Translations under genes and position numbers: made by a program
Notes under the pieces: model-generated
Database searches by the model: none
What the model was told of the DNA's origin: nothing
What the model saw: the letters and a program-made list of their open reading frames with translations, nothing else
NCBI GenBank assembly: GCA_022843605.1
Contig: JALHNI010000002.1
Location: 54,996 to 118,995 of the forward strand
Direction of reading: 5' to 3'
Length of the DNA: 64,000 nt
Origin: Bryobacter sp.
Lineage (GTDB): Bacteria > Acidobacteriota > Terriglobia > Bryobacterales > Bryobacteraceae
Shown here: piece by piece, positions 1 through 8,711 of the stretch
How positions within the stretch are numbered: the stretch's first letter is position 1
Layout: each line of letters begins with the position of its first letter

Positions 1-26
1 CCTGCCGGCGACAGCATCCTATAGCC

Positions 27-1238
27 GTGAGAATTCTCCTCTACTCCGGGAAAGGGGGCACCGGCAAGACTTCGCTCGCCGCGGCCACCGGTCTCCGGCT
101 CGCCCAGCGCGGCTATCGAACGCTCGTCATGAGCGTCGACCCTGCTCACTCCCTCGGCGACTCCTTCAACCTCCCCGGCGACCTCTTCCATGGCCGTACC
201 TCCGAGCCGCTCACCATGCGGCCCAACCTGGATATCTTCGAACTCAACATCCAGCGCGAAGTGCAGCGCCATTGGGGCGAAATCGCCGCCTACATCACCA
301 GCGTTCTGCGGACTACGGGCATCGGCGGCGTGGAAGCTGAAGAATTGGCTATTTTCCCCGGCATGGAAGAGATCAGCGCGCTGATGTACGTGAACCTCTA
401 TCGCAAGGACAACCGCTACGACGTCATCGTGCTCGATTGCGCGCCCACGGCCGAGAGCATCCGCTTCATTTCGATGCCCCGCACCCTCGATTGGTACATG
501 CGCCACGTCTTCCCCATGCAGCGGAACCTTCTGAAGGCGGTCCGCCCCTTGGCCAACCGCCTCTCGCCCGTCGAACTGCCTCCGGATACCTACTTCGGTA
601 ACCTTCTCGATCTCTTCCGCCGCCTGGAGGGCATCGACGAGATCCTCGAGGATCCGCAGGCAACATCGGTCCGGCTGGTGACCAATGCTGAACAGATGGT
701 CCTCCGCGAAACCCAGCGCGCCTTCGTCTATTTTTCGCTGCACGGCATGACGGTGGACAACATCATCGTGAACCGCGTGCTACCGGAAGCCGCGTCGGAC
801 TCGTTCTTTTCCGGCTGGCGCGCGAACCAGCAGCGCGTCCTCGTTGAAATCGAGCGCTACTTTCAACCGCTCAATGTACGCCAAGTGCCACTCTTCACCG
901 AAGAAGTCGTCGGTATGGATCGGCTTGAGCGCCTCGCCTCCGCCGCTTATGCCGACGATGAGGACCCCTCGCTTGCCCTCCGCACCGAGCGCGCTTACAC
1001 TTTCGAGAAACTCGCCGACGAACATTACGCCGTCCGGCTGCACATGCCCTTCGCCCAGAAGGGCGAAATCGGCCTCTTCAAGAAGAACGACGAACTCATC
1101 GTCGAGATCGGCGCTTTGCGGCGGCACATCGGCCTGCCCGCCACCATGACCGCCCTGACGCCGCGACGTGCGCGTCTCGAAAACGGCTATCTGCTTGTCG
1201 AACTCGAGTCCGCCGATAATCAAAAGAGGAGTGCCTAA
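27..1238 (+). CDS. ArsA/GET3-like ATPase with C-terminal HSP20-like domain
   Basis: This is a cytosolic P-loop ATPase of the ArsA/GET3 class, 403 residues with a single ATPase domain. The deviant Walker A motif GKGGTGKT lies at residues 8-15, the switch I motif DPAHSLGD near 38-45, and the switch II motif DCAPT near 137. Roughly residues 335-395 look like the small alpha-crystallin (HSP20)-like domain found at the end of many bacterial ArsA-like proteins. The GTG start at 27 puts the P-loop at the usual distance from the N terminus. No arsB, arsC or arsR gene is nearby, so arsenite export is not supported; a role in targeting or chaperoning a client protein is possible but is inference. The stop abuts the ATG of the next small gene, so the two are almost certainly co-translated. 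Confidence 0.85.
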   Translation: MRILLYSGKGGTGKTSLAAATGLRLAQRGYRTLVMSVDPAHSLGDSFNLPGDLFHGRTSEPLTMRPNLDIFELNIQREVQRHWGEIAAYITSVLRTTGIGGVEAEELAIFPGMEEISALMYVNLYRKDNRYDVIVLDCAPTAESIRFISMPRTLDWYMRHVFPMQRNLLKAVRPLANRLSPVELPPDTYFGNLLDLFRRLEGIDEILEDPQATSVRLVTNAEQMVLRETQRAFVYFSLHGMTVDNIIVNRVLPEAASDSFFSGWRANQQRVLVEIERYFQPLNVRQVPLFTEEVVGMDRLERLASAAYADDEDPSLALRTERAYTFEKLADEHYAVRLHMPFAQKGEIGLFKKNDELIVEIGALRRHIGLPATMTALTPRRARLENGYLLVELESADNQKRSA

Positions 1239-1454
1239 ATGGAGAAGAAATGCCCCGATTGTGTTTGTTCCGGCATTGGGCCGGAGCTCTCGCGCGCCGT
1301 GCGCCAAGCCCTCAACGTGCCGGACTCAGCCAACCAGCACTTCCGCAACGCCGGCGTCGAAATGCTGAAAGGCCTTCGAGACCTGTTGGATCAACGCATC
1401 GAAACTCTCTCCCACCAGGAGGAGCAACGCGGCACGAAGGTCTCCGTCGACTAG
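1239..1454 (+). CDS. Small CxxC-containing hypothetical protein coupled to the ArsA-like gene
   Basis: This 71-residue protein starts with ATG directly after the stop codon of the ArsA-like ATPase, which indicates translational coupling. Its N terminus contains the motif CPDCVC (residues 5-10), a candidate metal or thiol site. The rest is predicted helical (RDLLDQRIETL) and charged, with no membrane segment or signal peptide. I do not recognise a family. Position and coupling suggest a partner or client adaptor of the ATPase, but this is inference. Its TAG stop overlaps the stop codon of the convergent HEAT gene in the sequence CTAG. Confidence 0.65.
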   Translation: MEKKCPDCVCSGIGPELSRAVRQALNVPDSANQHFRNAGVEMLKGLRDLLDQRIETLSHQEEQRGTKVSVD

Positions 1455-2176
1455 CGCGCCTCAATCTGGCGGATTGCGTTTTTCGCCACTTTTCCCAGAT
1501 CGATGGAGGGCATCATCCCAAAGCCACGGCCTTGAGACGGCAGCGCTTCACTATGCGCCGCGATTGGTCGCAACCGGGGGAGGTCTGAATCGTCACCATG
1601 GTCGCCCAGCACACGAATCGCGATCACCTGCGCGGCAACGTCGTCCCCTGCGAGATACTGTCGCGCTACGGCCACCACAGTCGGATCGGCAAACACTGCG
1701 GCGCGAGCCAACGCCGTGGCGCCCGCCATGCGGCCCGCCTTCGCGATCGCAATCAGATGGGGCAGTGCCTGCCGGCCCTGATACTGGGCCAACGCATCCA
1801 CCGCATTCGTCGCCACCAGGGCATTCGGGTCCAGTCCGGCTTGAGCAAGCAGCGGTAGCAGTTCCGGCCGACGCAGAAGTCCCATCTCCCGAATCGCCGC
1901 GATCTTGATGTCCGCATTCTCTTCAGAAAGGGCGTCCTTCAGTTCATCCACCGCACCGGCTTCACGCAAATGGCGAGCCGCGCAAGCTCGCACCACCTCA
2001 CTCGAAAGCACCCGGCGCATGGCGGTGTTCACTTCCGGGGCCCGGCTGCCGCGCAAGGCGTAGCAGGCATCATTGCGTTGGGCAGTCGTCAGTTTTTCAT
2101 CCAACAGGCGGCCCAGGTTCTCCTCGCCTGTCGCCGCCGCAAGCGTGCCGCACACCAGAATCAAGGTATGTCTCAT
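1451..2176 (-). CDS. Secreted HEAT-repeat protein
   Basis: A 241-residue protein with an N-terminal signal peptide (MRHTLILVCGTLAAATG) followed by alpha-helical HEAT/PBS-lyase-like repeats. Repeat traces include IKIAAIREMGLLRRPELLPLL and AQVIAIRVLGDHGDDSDLPRL. Such repeats act as protein-binding scaffolds; no catalytic residue is visible. The ATG at 2176 is chosen because it yields the signal peptide and lies 4 bases after the stop of the upstream TPR gene; a TTG at 2203 is the alternative and overlaps that gene. It is the last gene of the minus-strand group running from the NicO-like permease through the DUF4331 and TPR genes, so it probably works outside the cytoplasm with them. Confidence 0.75.
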   Translation of the reverse strand: MRHTLILVCGTLAAATGEENLGRLLDEKLTTAQRNDACYALRGSRAPEVNTAMRRVLSSEVVRACAARHLREAGAVDELKDALSEENADIKIAAIREMGLLRRPELLPLLAQAGLDPNALVATNAVDALAQYQGRQALPHLIAIAKAGRMAGATALARAAVFADPTVVAVARQYLAGDDVAAQVIAIRVLGDHGDDSDLPRLRPIAAHSEALPSQGRGFGMMPSIDLGKVAKNAIRQIEAR

Positions 2177-2180
2177 CGAC

Positions 2181-3485
2181 TTACTCGCTTCCTTTCGCGG
2201 CAATCTTCATCGAGTTGAGCGCGGCTTCCGCCAACCTCGACTGGTGGGCATCGAACTTCGCATTCAGCGCTAAGGCCTTCTCGAGATGCTTGCGCGCGTC
2301 TTCCGCCCGGCCCATGGCCTTGGCAATCATGCCCGCGTGATAGTGAAACGACGGCTCGGGAGTGCCCAGGCGCAAAGCCTTGGTCATCGCGGCCCATGCC
2401 TCCGCGTGCTGATTGTTCTTGTACAGCACCCAGGCCAGGGCATCGTAGGTATAGATGTCCTGCCGCACGTTCAGTTCGGCCTGCGCCAACTCGAGCGCTC
2501 TCGGCAGCTGGCGGTCATGGTCGGCGTAAACCACCGCCAGCCCTCGGTTCGCCGCCTGATTGTTCGCCCGCTCCAGGCGGTCGACCGCCTCGATCATCTT
2601 TTGCTGACGACGCGCCTCGTCCTTCAAGCCGGCGCCGGCATACGCATCCTCCAGCGCCGCCAGATACTCCACCATCGGCACGGCGGCTTGAGCCTGCTTC
2701 AACTCTTGAATTGCCGCCGGGTACTTACCTTGCGCGGCATGCAGCCGCCCCAGGCCATAGTACGCGGCATGATACTGCGGAAAGACCTTCAACGCTGCGT
2801 TGTACGCCAGTTCGGCGGTGTCCAGTTGGCCGGTCTTGAAGTAGATGTTGCCCAGGTCCACCAGGCACCACGCAACATTCTCCGGCGACCGGCTGCCGGA
2901 CTGAATTGCCTGTTTCATCACCCGAATCGCCCCGTCCACGTCGCCCATCACGAAGCGATAGTAGGACGCGCGATTGTAACTCGCCAGATCCGGCCGCAAC
3001 GACATCATCTTCTGATAAGCGTCCGCCGCGGGCTCATATTGCCCTAACTCCATCAGCGCATCTCCCAGCGTGCCCCAGTTCCAAGGATCGTCCGGAGCAA
3101 TCTTGATCAGCGTGCGGGAGACGCTCGCCACCGCGGCGAAGTTGTGGCGTTCCAGTTCGATCTGGCTGCGCAGCCGCAGGGCTTCGTAGTTGCCACCGTC
3201 GGCGCTCACGACGGCATCAACAATCCCGGCCGCGCGCGTCAGATAGTCCGGGTTCGCAGTCTCGCGCATCTTCTGGATATAGGCCGTCGCCAATAAATTC
3301 TGGTAGTGCAGATTGTCTTTCTGATAGGTCGCCATGGCTTCGTAGGCCTTGATCCGATCATCGGTTTTCATCCGCGAAATCTGGTCGGCAATTGTCCTGT
3401 CTTTCAGCGCGGCCATCAATCGATCAGGCTCTGCACTCTGGGCCAGCAGACCGCAGGCAGCCATTAGGTAAGAAATCATCTTCAT
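2181..3485 (-). CDS. Secreted tetratricopeptide-repeat protein
   Basis: A 434-residue protein with a signal peptide (MKMISYLMAACGLLAQSA) and about ten degenerate TPR units. Typical segments are WGTLGDALMELGQYEPAADAY, LGNIYFKTGQLDTAELAYNAA and AWVLYKNNQHAEAWAAMTKA. TPR arrays mediate protein-protein contacts, here on the periplasmic side of the inner membrane. The ATG at 3485 is preceded by GAGG at an 8-base spacing, which supports the start. It lies between the DUF4331 gene and the HEAT gene on the same strand with short gaps, so the three are probably one transcription unit. No enzymatic motif is visible. Confidence 0.8.
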   Translation of the reverse strand: MKMISYLMAACGLLAQSAEPDRLMAALKDRTIADQISRMKTDDRIKAYEAMATYQKDNLHYQNLLATAYIQKMRETANPDYLTRAAGIVDAVVSADGGNYEALRLRSQIELERHNFAAVASVSRTLIKIAPDDPWNWGTLGDALMELGQYEPAADAYQKMMSLRPDLASYNRASYYRFVMGDVDGAIRVMKQAIQSGSRSPENVAWCLVDLGNIYFKTGQLDTAELAYNAALKVFPQYHAAYYGLGRLHAAQGKYPAAIQELKQAQAAVPMVEYLAALEDAYAGAGLKDEARRQQKMIEAVDRLERANNQAANRGLAVVYADHDRQLPRALELAQAELNVRQDIYTYDALAWVLYKNNQHAEAWAAMTKALRLGTPEPSFHYHAGMIAKAMGRAEDARKHLEKALALNAKFDAHQSRLAEAALNSMKIAAKGSE

Positions 3486-3556
3486 CGTTCTGTCCTCATT
3501 GGAGAAAGTGAGGGAAGGACGCGCTTCCGGACGCGACGCACTTCCCCCGAGTTGCC

Positions 3557-4996
3557 TTACTGCGTGGAAATACCCCGGCCGTTGGTGCCTTCGAGACCGC
3601 TATGCAGGAAACCCGCATGCGGAGGAGCGTGGAATGGGAACCGATTCAGATACGGTATGTCGTTCGAGTTGATGCCGTCACCCAACTGATTATTGGGGGC
3701 GGCACCGAAACCTGGAACCAGCACACCGGCCGCGGCGCGCAAGCCGATATCCACCACATCGTCACCGATGCGGCGGCCACCGAACGGCCATCCGGCATTG
3801 TCCCCACCCAACGGCCCCAAGCGGCTGTAACCGCTATCCGCTGGGCCCTTCGGCGCGATCGTCAAGTCGATCCGCGTGATGTCCGGCACATAGACGCCGA
3901 GTAAGTCCATCCGCGGCGCGGGAGCCGTGTTCAGGTTAAACACACCCTTCAGCACCGCCGAAACGAAAATCGGATCGCGGATGAACGGCGCAAACTGCAT
4001 ATCGTTCACCGGATCGTTGCGGTTCCAACGATCCTTCATCGGCAGGGGAATCAGCAGCTCAACCGTGAGCGGGTTGCCCACGCGATCAACCTGCACGTAG
4101 TTCCCCACGTGAATCGGATCATCAGGACTGGGTCGGATCGTCACGAACTGGCGCAGCGTCGCGGCCCAGCCCGCAATCTTCGCGTTCGGATCGGAGGCAT
4201 TCGTCGGCACTGACCCATCAGCAGTCAGCTGCGAGATCGGCGCTTCCACCGCAATCAGACTGATGTTGTAACCGGCAAAGCCATCGGCCGCGGCCGGGTA
4301 AGCTGCGCCTTGGCCCTGATCGGCCGCGCCCGCCAGCACCGGGGCCGGAGAGCGGAAGTTCAGGAAGTCGAACGTCGAAGCACTGTCGAAGTAGAAGGCG
4401 TCGTCACGCGGTCCCGCGAAAACACGCATCCCATTCGGCAACTCAAACACGGACGGAGCTCCCAGCTTCGCCTCGTAGTTCGGCGTTGCCTTCGGACCCT
4501 GGTTAGGTGGAGCAACGGACAGCAGATGTCCGTTCTTGTCGCGATCGTACGTCATGGACGTCCCCTTCTTCAGATCCCGCACCACGACTGTGTAAGTCTG
4601 ATAAAGCAGGATGCCGGCGCTATCGATCGAGTCGATCACGCCGAAGTAAGAAAGGAACGTGGGATTCTCGCGCAACGTCGTTTTGAAGACGAAGTCGATC
4701 TGGATATCGGGTGCTCCATCCAAACCTCGCGAGTTATTCACATTGAAACGATAAAGGACACTGTCGGAGAACTTATAGTAACTGGGTCCGTTACCGGGGT
4801 TCTGAAAGCCCTGCGCGCTCATACTCATCACCACCCGGTCGTTGCGGCCGGATTCGTAACTACGGAACAAGTAGAAGTCGTTCAGGTTGGCGGTCTGGTC
4901 TTCGAGAAGCAAGGGCCCGTTGCGATGGCTTGCGGAAAATCCGCTCGCCACCAGCACCAGAGCGGCCGATGCTACTCGACACATACGTTGGATCAT
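3557..4996 (-). CDS. DUF4331 family secreted protein
   Basis: A 479-residue exported protein of the DUF4331 family. After the signal peptide (ending near ASGFSA) comes the family hallmark SHRNGPLLLEDQTANLNDFY, a variant of the usual SSHREAP...D..DLYAF block. Later conserved pieces include DIQIDFVFK, FAGPRDDAFYFD and NTWD-like segments. The biochemical function of the family is not established. The ATG at 4996 follows AGGAGGT with an 8-base spacing; an in-frame GTG at 5005 overlaps that ribosome-binding site and is rejected. It lies directly downstream of the NicO-type permease and upstream of the TPR gene, an arrangement that suggests a common extracytoplasmic process, perhaps metal-linked (inference). 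Confidence 0.82.
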   Translation of the reverse strand: MIQRMCRVASAALVLVASGFSASHRNGPLLLEDQTANLNDFYLFRSYESGRNDRVVMSMSAQGFQNPGNGPSYYKFSDSVLYRFNVNNSRGLDGAPDIQIDFVFKTTLRENPTFLSYFGVIDSIDSAGILLYQTYTVVVRDLKKGTSMTYDRDKNGHLLSVAPPNQGPKATPNYEAKLGAPSVFELPNGMRVFAGPRDDAFYFDSASTFDFLNFRSPAPVLAGAADQGQGAAYPAAADGFAGYNISLIAVEAPISQLTADGSVPTNASDPNAKIAGWAATLRQFVTIRPSPDDPIHVGNYVQVDRVGNPLTVELLIPLPMKDRWNRNDPVNDMQFAPFIRDPIFVSAVLKGVFNLNTAPAPRMDLLGVYVPDITRIDLTIAPKGPADSGYSRLGPLGGDNAGWPFGGRRIGDDVVDIGLRAAAGVLVPGFGAAPNNQLGDGINSNDIPYLNRFPFHAPPHAGFLHSGLEGTNGRGISTQ

Positions 4997-5120
4997 TGGT
5001 TCCACCTCCTAGATGGATTGTTTGCAAGTCCACTGACGAGATCCTCCGGAGAATCTCCCAATGGGCACTACGAGAGGTGGTGGCGATTGGATCTAATAGC
5101 GAAACAATTGTTTTGGTGGA

Positions 5121-6686
5121 CTAGCCGGCCAGCGGAGTCTGCACCCAGCCCAGTGAAGTCATGGTCATCAGCACGCCCAGGATCATCACGGCCACTGCTG
5201 AAAGGATGGGCACAAAGCGGAAGAAAGGGTGCGTGGCGGTGGAGTCAGGAATTAGATCTTTTGCATAGATCACGAGGCCGCCGATGGCCATCAGCACCAG
5301 CGCCAAACCAGCACTGAACGCCACCAGGAGAGTAAGTCCCAAAGCAGTATGGCCCAGGGCAATCGAGCTCAGCATCAGCACCAACGCCGAGGGGCAGGGA
5401 ACGAGTCCGCCGGAAGCCCCCAGCACCACCAGGCCCCTTAAGGTAATTGCGTCGGGCATCGCATGGGAGTGAGAATGCCCGTCGTGGGTATGGGAATGCA
5501 CCAGGACCGTCGTTCGCTGGTAATCCACTTTCGACAAGAAAGCCGGCTGCCCGGGAACACTCTCCGTCACTACAGTTTCCGGCTCATGCGTGTGGTCGTG
5601 ATGGTGATGGCCATGGCCGGCGAGCATCAGCGTACGCTGATAAAGCAAGTAGCCACCAATACACACAATCGAGAAACCCGAAATCGCTCCCAGCAGCGGG
5701 ATGATGCGCTCCGGCACGACATACTGCTGGAAAAAGAGCACGCCCAGACCAAGCAGAAACACACTGAGCGTGTGCGTGAAGGTCACCATCCCGCCCAGAA
5801 ATAGCGCATGCTTCAGAGTTCCCCGGCTCCCCACCAGGTACGCCGCGACGATCGTCTTGCCGTGCCCGGGCGATAACGCATGCAAGGCTCCCAACCCAAA
5901 AGCAGCCCCGAGCCCAAGAAGAATCATGCCCAGCGAAAGGTCCTGATTCTTGAGGAGTCGCGAAAGGAAGTCCCCCCGCACAACAGTCCCCGCCGGAATC
6001 GGTTGCGGCGCGACAAAAGGCTCATTCTGCAACTTCGGCACCACCTCAAGTGAGGGCGCGGCTGTCACCGGCGGAATGGCCAGCACGTTGAAGGTCGCCG
6101 AGGCCTCCAACTGCTGCGGCGGAGCCACCGTCGGGTCAGCAGGGTATTCGGTGAGCGCCTTCGACAGGTCACCTCCGGTCTGGCTGGACTGGCTGATCGC
6201 CACGCCATTCCCCCGCCGAATCACGATCTCTTTCCAGCCCGCTCGATTGGGAAAATTCCGGTCCTGATAGTGCAGCCGGCCTGAACTCAGCGGGAAGTCA
6301 GCCAGCATCTCCACTCGCAAAACGGGCATCCCGCCCGCCCCATCCACCACCTGGCTTTTCACCGTGCTCAGGCGCAGAGAGATGGCTTGGCCATTCTCGG
6401 TGACTGCCAGATTCGTCAGCCAATCCTTCGCCTGCGTCTGAGCCTTAGCCTGGATCGTTGCGGGTTGCGGCTCATCTACCTTCCATTGCTGAAACAGTTC
6501 GAAAGTCGGAATCTCGGCGAGGTCCAGAACATAAGTGACCTGTCCGACACCGGGATTTAAATCAATCCGCGCGTAATGGTTGACGCTGAAGTTGCCCATG
6601 GGATGAGCCCAAAGTGCAATCGTCCCGAAAAACAGCGATAGGCGTCGTGTCACGAAAAGTCTAGTCTCGGGTTGGTATACGACCAC
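5121..6686 (-). CDS. NicO/RcnA-like metal permease with periplasmic N-terminal domain
   Basis: A 521-residue membrane protein. After a signal or anchor segment (RRLSLFFGTIALWA) comes a periplasmic domain of about 200 residues, then a first bundle of helices from about residue 250 with the motif LSPGHGKTIVAAYLVGS, typical of the NicO nickel/cobalt transporter family. Two cytosolic-loop segments are extremely His-rich: near 357-369 (GHGHHHHDHTHEP) and near 395-408 (HSHTHDGHSHSHAMP). The second bundle carries SGGLVPCPSALVLML, another family motif. The likely role is Ni/Co or related divalent-cation transport across the inner membrane. The start is uncertain: GTG at 6686 is the longest, and a GTG about 33 bases further in would also give a signal peptide. 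It heads the cluster with the DUF4331, TPR and HEAT genes. Confidence 0.8.
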   Translation of the reverse strand: MVVYQPETRLFVTRRLSLFFGTIALWAHPMGNFSVNHYARIDLNPGVGQVTYVLDLAEIPTFELFQQWKVDEPQPATIQAKAQTQAKDWLTNLAVTENGQAISLRLSTVKSQVVDGAGGMPVLRVEMLADFPLSSGRLHYQDRNFPNRAGWKEIVIRRGNGVAISQSSQTGGDLSKALTEYPADPTVAPPQQLEASATFNVLAIPPVTAAPSLEVVPKLQNEPFVAPQPIPAGTVVRGDFLSRLLKNQDLSLGMILLGLGAAFGLGALHALSPGHGKTIVAAYLVGSRGTLKHALFLGGMVTFTHTLSVFLLGLGVLFFQQYVVPERIIPLLGAISGFSIVCIGGYLLYQRTLMLAGHGHHHHDHTHEPETVVTESVPGQPAFLSKVDYQRTTVLVHSHTHDGHSHSHAMPDAITLRGLVVLGASGGLVPCPSALVLMLSSIALGHTALGLTLLVAFSAGLALVLMAIGGLVIYAKDLIPDSTATHPFFRFVPILSAVAVMILGVLMTMTSLGWVQTPLAG

Positions 6687-6706
6687 CAGAGCAAATCGGA
6701 TTCAGC

Positions 6707-8278
6707 TCAATTGCTGGTGCCGGCCATCATCTCGAACAATGGCTCGCCCACGCAGCCGCTCGGGGTCTCGACATTTAGCAAGATGGCCAGCGACGCGGCC
6801 AGATCATTCATGGCGACAGAGCGCACGTACCGTCCGGGCTTAATGCCAGGACCCATGAAAATCAGAGGAATGTGCGTATCGTACGAGTACGGAGTGCCGT
6901 GGGTGGTGCCCTTGCCGCCACCACGGATCCAGTACGGATCCAGCAGAATCTCGAGGTCACCGGAACGCCGCGCGTTAAAGCTTCGGAGTAAGCGCCGCGT
7001 GATCTTATCGTCGGCCGCCTCTCCGTTCAACATCTGCTGACGGGTAAATACACGCAGGACATGCGGCACTTCCGCGATGGAATTCGCAGCAACGCGTTCC
7101 AGTTCGCGGGGGTCGATCTTCTTCTCGCGAATCAGCGGCCAGTTGAAATAGGGGGACGTCCCGGCCGTCGAAACGATCCACTTCCCGGGGCCAAAGCGGG
7201 CATCGAGCGCCTTCTCCATCGGTTCAAAAATCAGGTTATTGGCCAGGCGTCCACCTGGCATTTTGTCCTTCGTCAAGACCTCGGGAATGGGCGACACGCC
7301 ATGGTCTGCCGTCAGCACCACCAGGACATTCTGCATGCCCACCGTCTGGTCGAGGTACTGGAAGAGCTTGCCCAGGATGGCGTCGGTACGGACCGAAACG
7401 TCATGAACCTGCGGCGAATCCGGACCGACGTCGTGACCAATCGCATCGTTCGAAGAGAAGCTCAGAGTCAGCAGATCCGTCGCTCCGCGCTGGCCCAGTT
7501 TCTCCTGGCGAATTGCCTCTTCTGCAAATTGTTCCAGCAGTTCGTTACCGAACGGCGAAGAGTAAACGGCGGCGGGCAGCAGAGCCCCGGCCTCAGGCAT
7601 TTTGGTGACTTCGTTGGTCGCCTTGCCGTAGATCCAATTGGCCCCGGCAAACCTATCCACCGGACGGCGCTGATTAAAGCCCTGCACCCATGCCGGAAGC
7701 TCGGGGAAATAGTAGGTGCTGCTCACAAAATCGCCGGTCTTGGTGTCGTACCAGTAAGCGGCATCCGCCATGTGCCCCGAAGGCAGAATGGAGGAACGAT
7801 CCTTCATGGAAATACCGACGACCTTGGGCTCGTCCCGGTGCGAACGCTTCATCTCGTCGCCTACGGTGCTCACCAGCAGGCGGCGCGGCGATGAACCTTT
7901 CGTATCGCTGCCTCCCAGTTGCTTCGTGTTGTCGTCGGAAACACTGGTGACGCTCTTGCCCGATTCACGGTCATACCAGTCATTGCCGACGATCCCGCTC
8001 CAATTGGGCGTCGCGCCGGACATCATCGTCGAATGGCCGATCGCCGTCACCGTCGGGTAGTGTTCCAGGTGCGCGTTGACGTAGTTGGCACCGTTGCGCA
8101 GCAAGCGATCCAGCCCACCCTTATACTCCGTCCGGAAGCGGGACAGATAATCAGCGCGAAACTGATCCACAGCGATCATCAGCACCAGCTTGGGCTTTGC
8201 CGGAGTCCGATTCGGTTGCTGAGCGGGCAGCAGACAGGTAGCAAGGGCGAACAGGGCGAGGACGCGCGGGTAGGACAT
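6707..8278 (-). CDS. PafA-like alkaline phosphatase / type I phosphodiesterase
   Basis: A 523-residue secreted hydrolase of the alkaline phosphatase superfamily. Key features in order are a signal peptide (MSYPRVLALFALATCLLPAQ), the metal-binding start MIAVDQFRADYL, the nucleophile block PTVTAIGHST (Thr as in PafA-type enzymes) followed by GNDWYD, the metal motif TADHGVSPIPE, and the distal THGTPYSYDTHIPLIFMGPG. It should hydrolyse phosphate monoesters or diesters in the periplasm with two zinc ions. The ATG at 8278 gives the signal peptide; the longer frame begins at a TTG and adds 17 unlikely residues. A 20-base gap separates it from the NicO-like gene downstream. Confidence 0.85.
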   Translation of the reverse strand: MSYPRVLALFALATCLLPAQQPNRTPAKPKLVLMIAVDQFRADYLSRFRTEYKGGLDRLLRNGANYVNAHLEHYPTVTAIGHSTMMSGATPNWSGIVGNDWYDRESGKSVTSVSDDNTKQLGGSDTKGSSPRRLLVSTVGDEMKRSHRDEPKVVGISMKDRSSILPSGHMADAAYWYDTKTGDFVSSTYYFPELPAWVQGFNQRRPVDRFAGANWIYGKATNEVTKMPEAGALLPAAVYSSPFGNELLEQFAEEAIRQEKLGQRGATDLLTLSFSSNDAIGHDVGPDSPQVHDVSVRTDAILGKLFQYLDQTVGMQNVLVVLTADHGVSPIPEVLTKDKMPGGRLANNLIFEPMEKALDARFGPGKWIVSTAGTSPYFNWPLIREKKIDPRELERVAANSIAEVPHVLRVFTRQQMLNGEAADDKITRRLLRSFNARRSGDLEILLDPYWIRGGGKGTTHGTPYSYDTHIPLIFMGPGIKPGRYVRSVAMNDLAASLAILLNVETPSGCVGEPLFEMMAGTSN

Positions 8279-8329
8279 CTTTCGAATTATCACCCATTCC
8301 GGCTGGAGGTCGTGAGAAGCAATTCTCAA

Positions 8330-8704
8330 TCACTCTTTCGTCACATCGAGCTTAGCCCGGCGCGTGTCGCCTTCCTGCGTCAGCGTGACATCTCCAGTGA
8401 GCCTGCCGTCCTTCAGAATCAAAACGAAACTCATCGTCCGCGGAACGTCTCCCGGAGGATGAATCTCGAACTTCAGTTGATTGCCGGTCCGAACGACTTT
8501 GCTCGCCGGCCGCTGCTGATCCGGCTGTGGACCCGCGGTGATCGACAACGTTTGGCCTTCCTGCCGAATCACCACCGTCGCCGGACCGCCCTGCCCTCCC
8601 TCCGGCGTCTCCGCCGTCAGAGTGCCCGTATAGGTACCAGCGATATCCTGCGCCAACAGCAGCGTTGAGAGACCCAACAGCAAGATCAAAGCTTTCTTCA
8701 GCAC
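8330..8704 (-). CDS. Small secreted beta-rich hypothetical protein
   Basis: A 124-residue protein with a clear signal peptide (MLKKALILLLGLSTLLLAQ). The mature part reads as short beta strands (IAGTYTGTLT, ATVVIRQEGQTLSITAG, QLKFEIHPP, RLTGDVTLTQEG), a pattern typical of small lipocalin- or avidin-like barrels that describe 'difference from baseline' domains in acidobacterial secretomes. No catalytic motif is visible. It follows the SMP-30 gene with a 7-base gap on the same strand, so the two are probably cotranscribed. Function unknown. Confidence 0.7.
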   Translation of the reverse strand: MLKKALILLLGLSTLLLAQDIAGTYTGTLTAETPEGGQGGPATVVIRQEGQTLSITAGPQPDQQRPASKVVRTGNQLKFEIHPPGDVPRTMSFVLILKDGRLTGDVTLTQEGDTRRAKLDVTKE

Positions 8705-8711
8705 TCGTTCC

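Noticed and set aside
27..1238. Arsenite-efflux ATPase
   Set aside because: No arsB/arsR/arsD neighbours and only one ATPase domain with an HSP20-like tail; kept as ArsA-like without an arsenic role.
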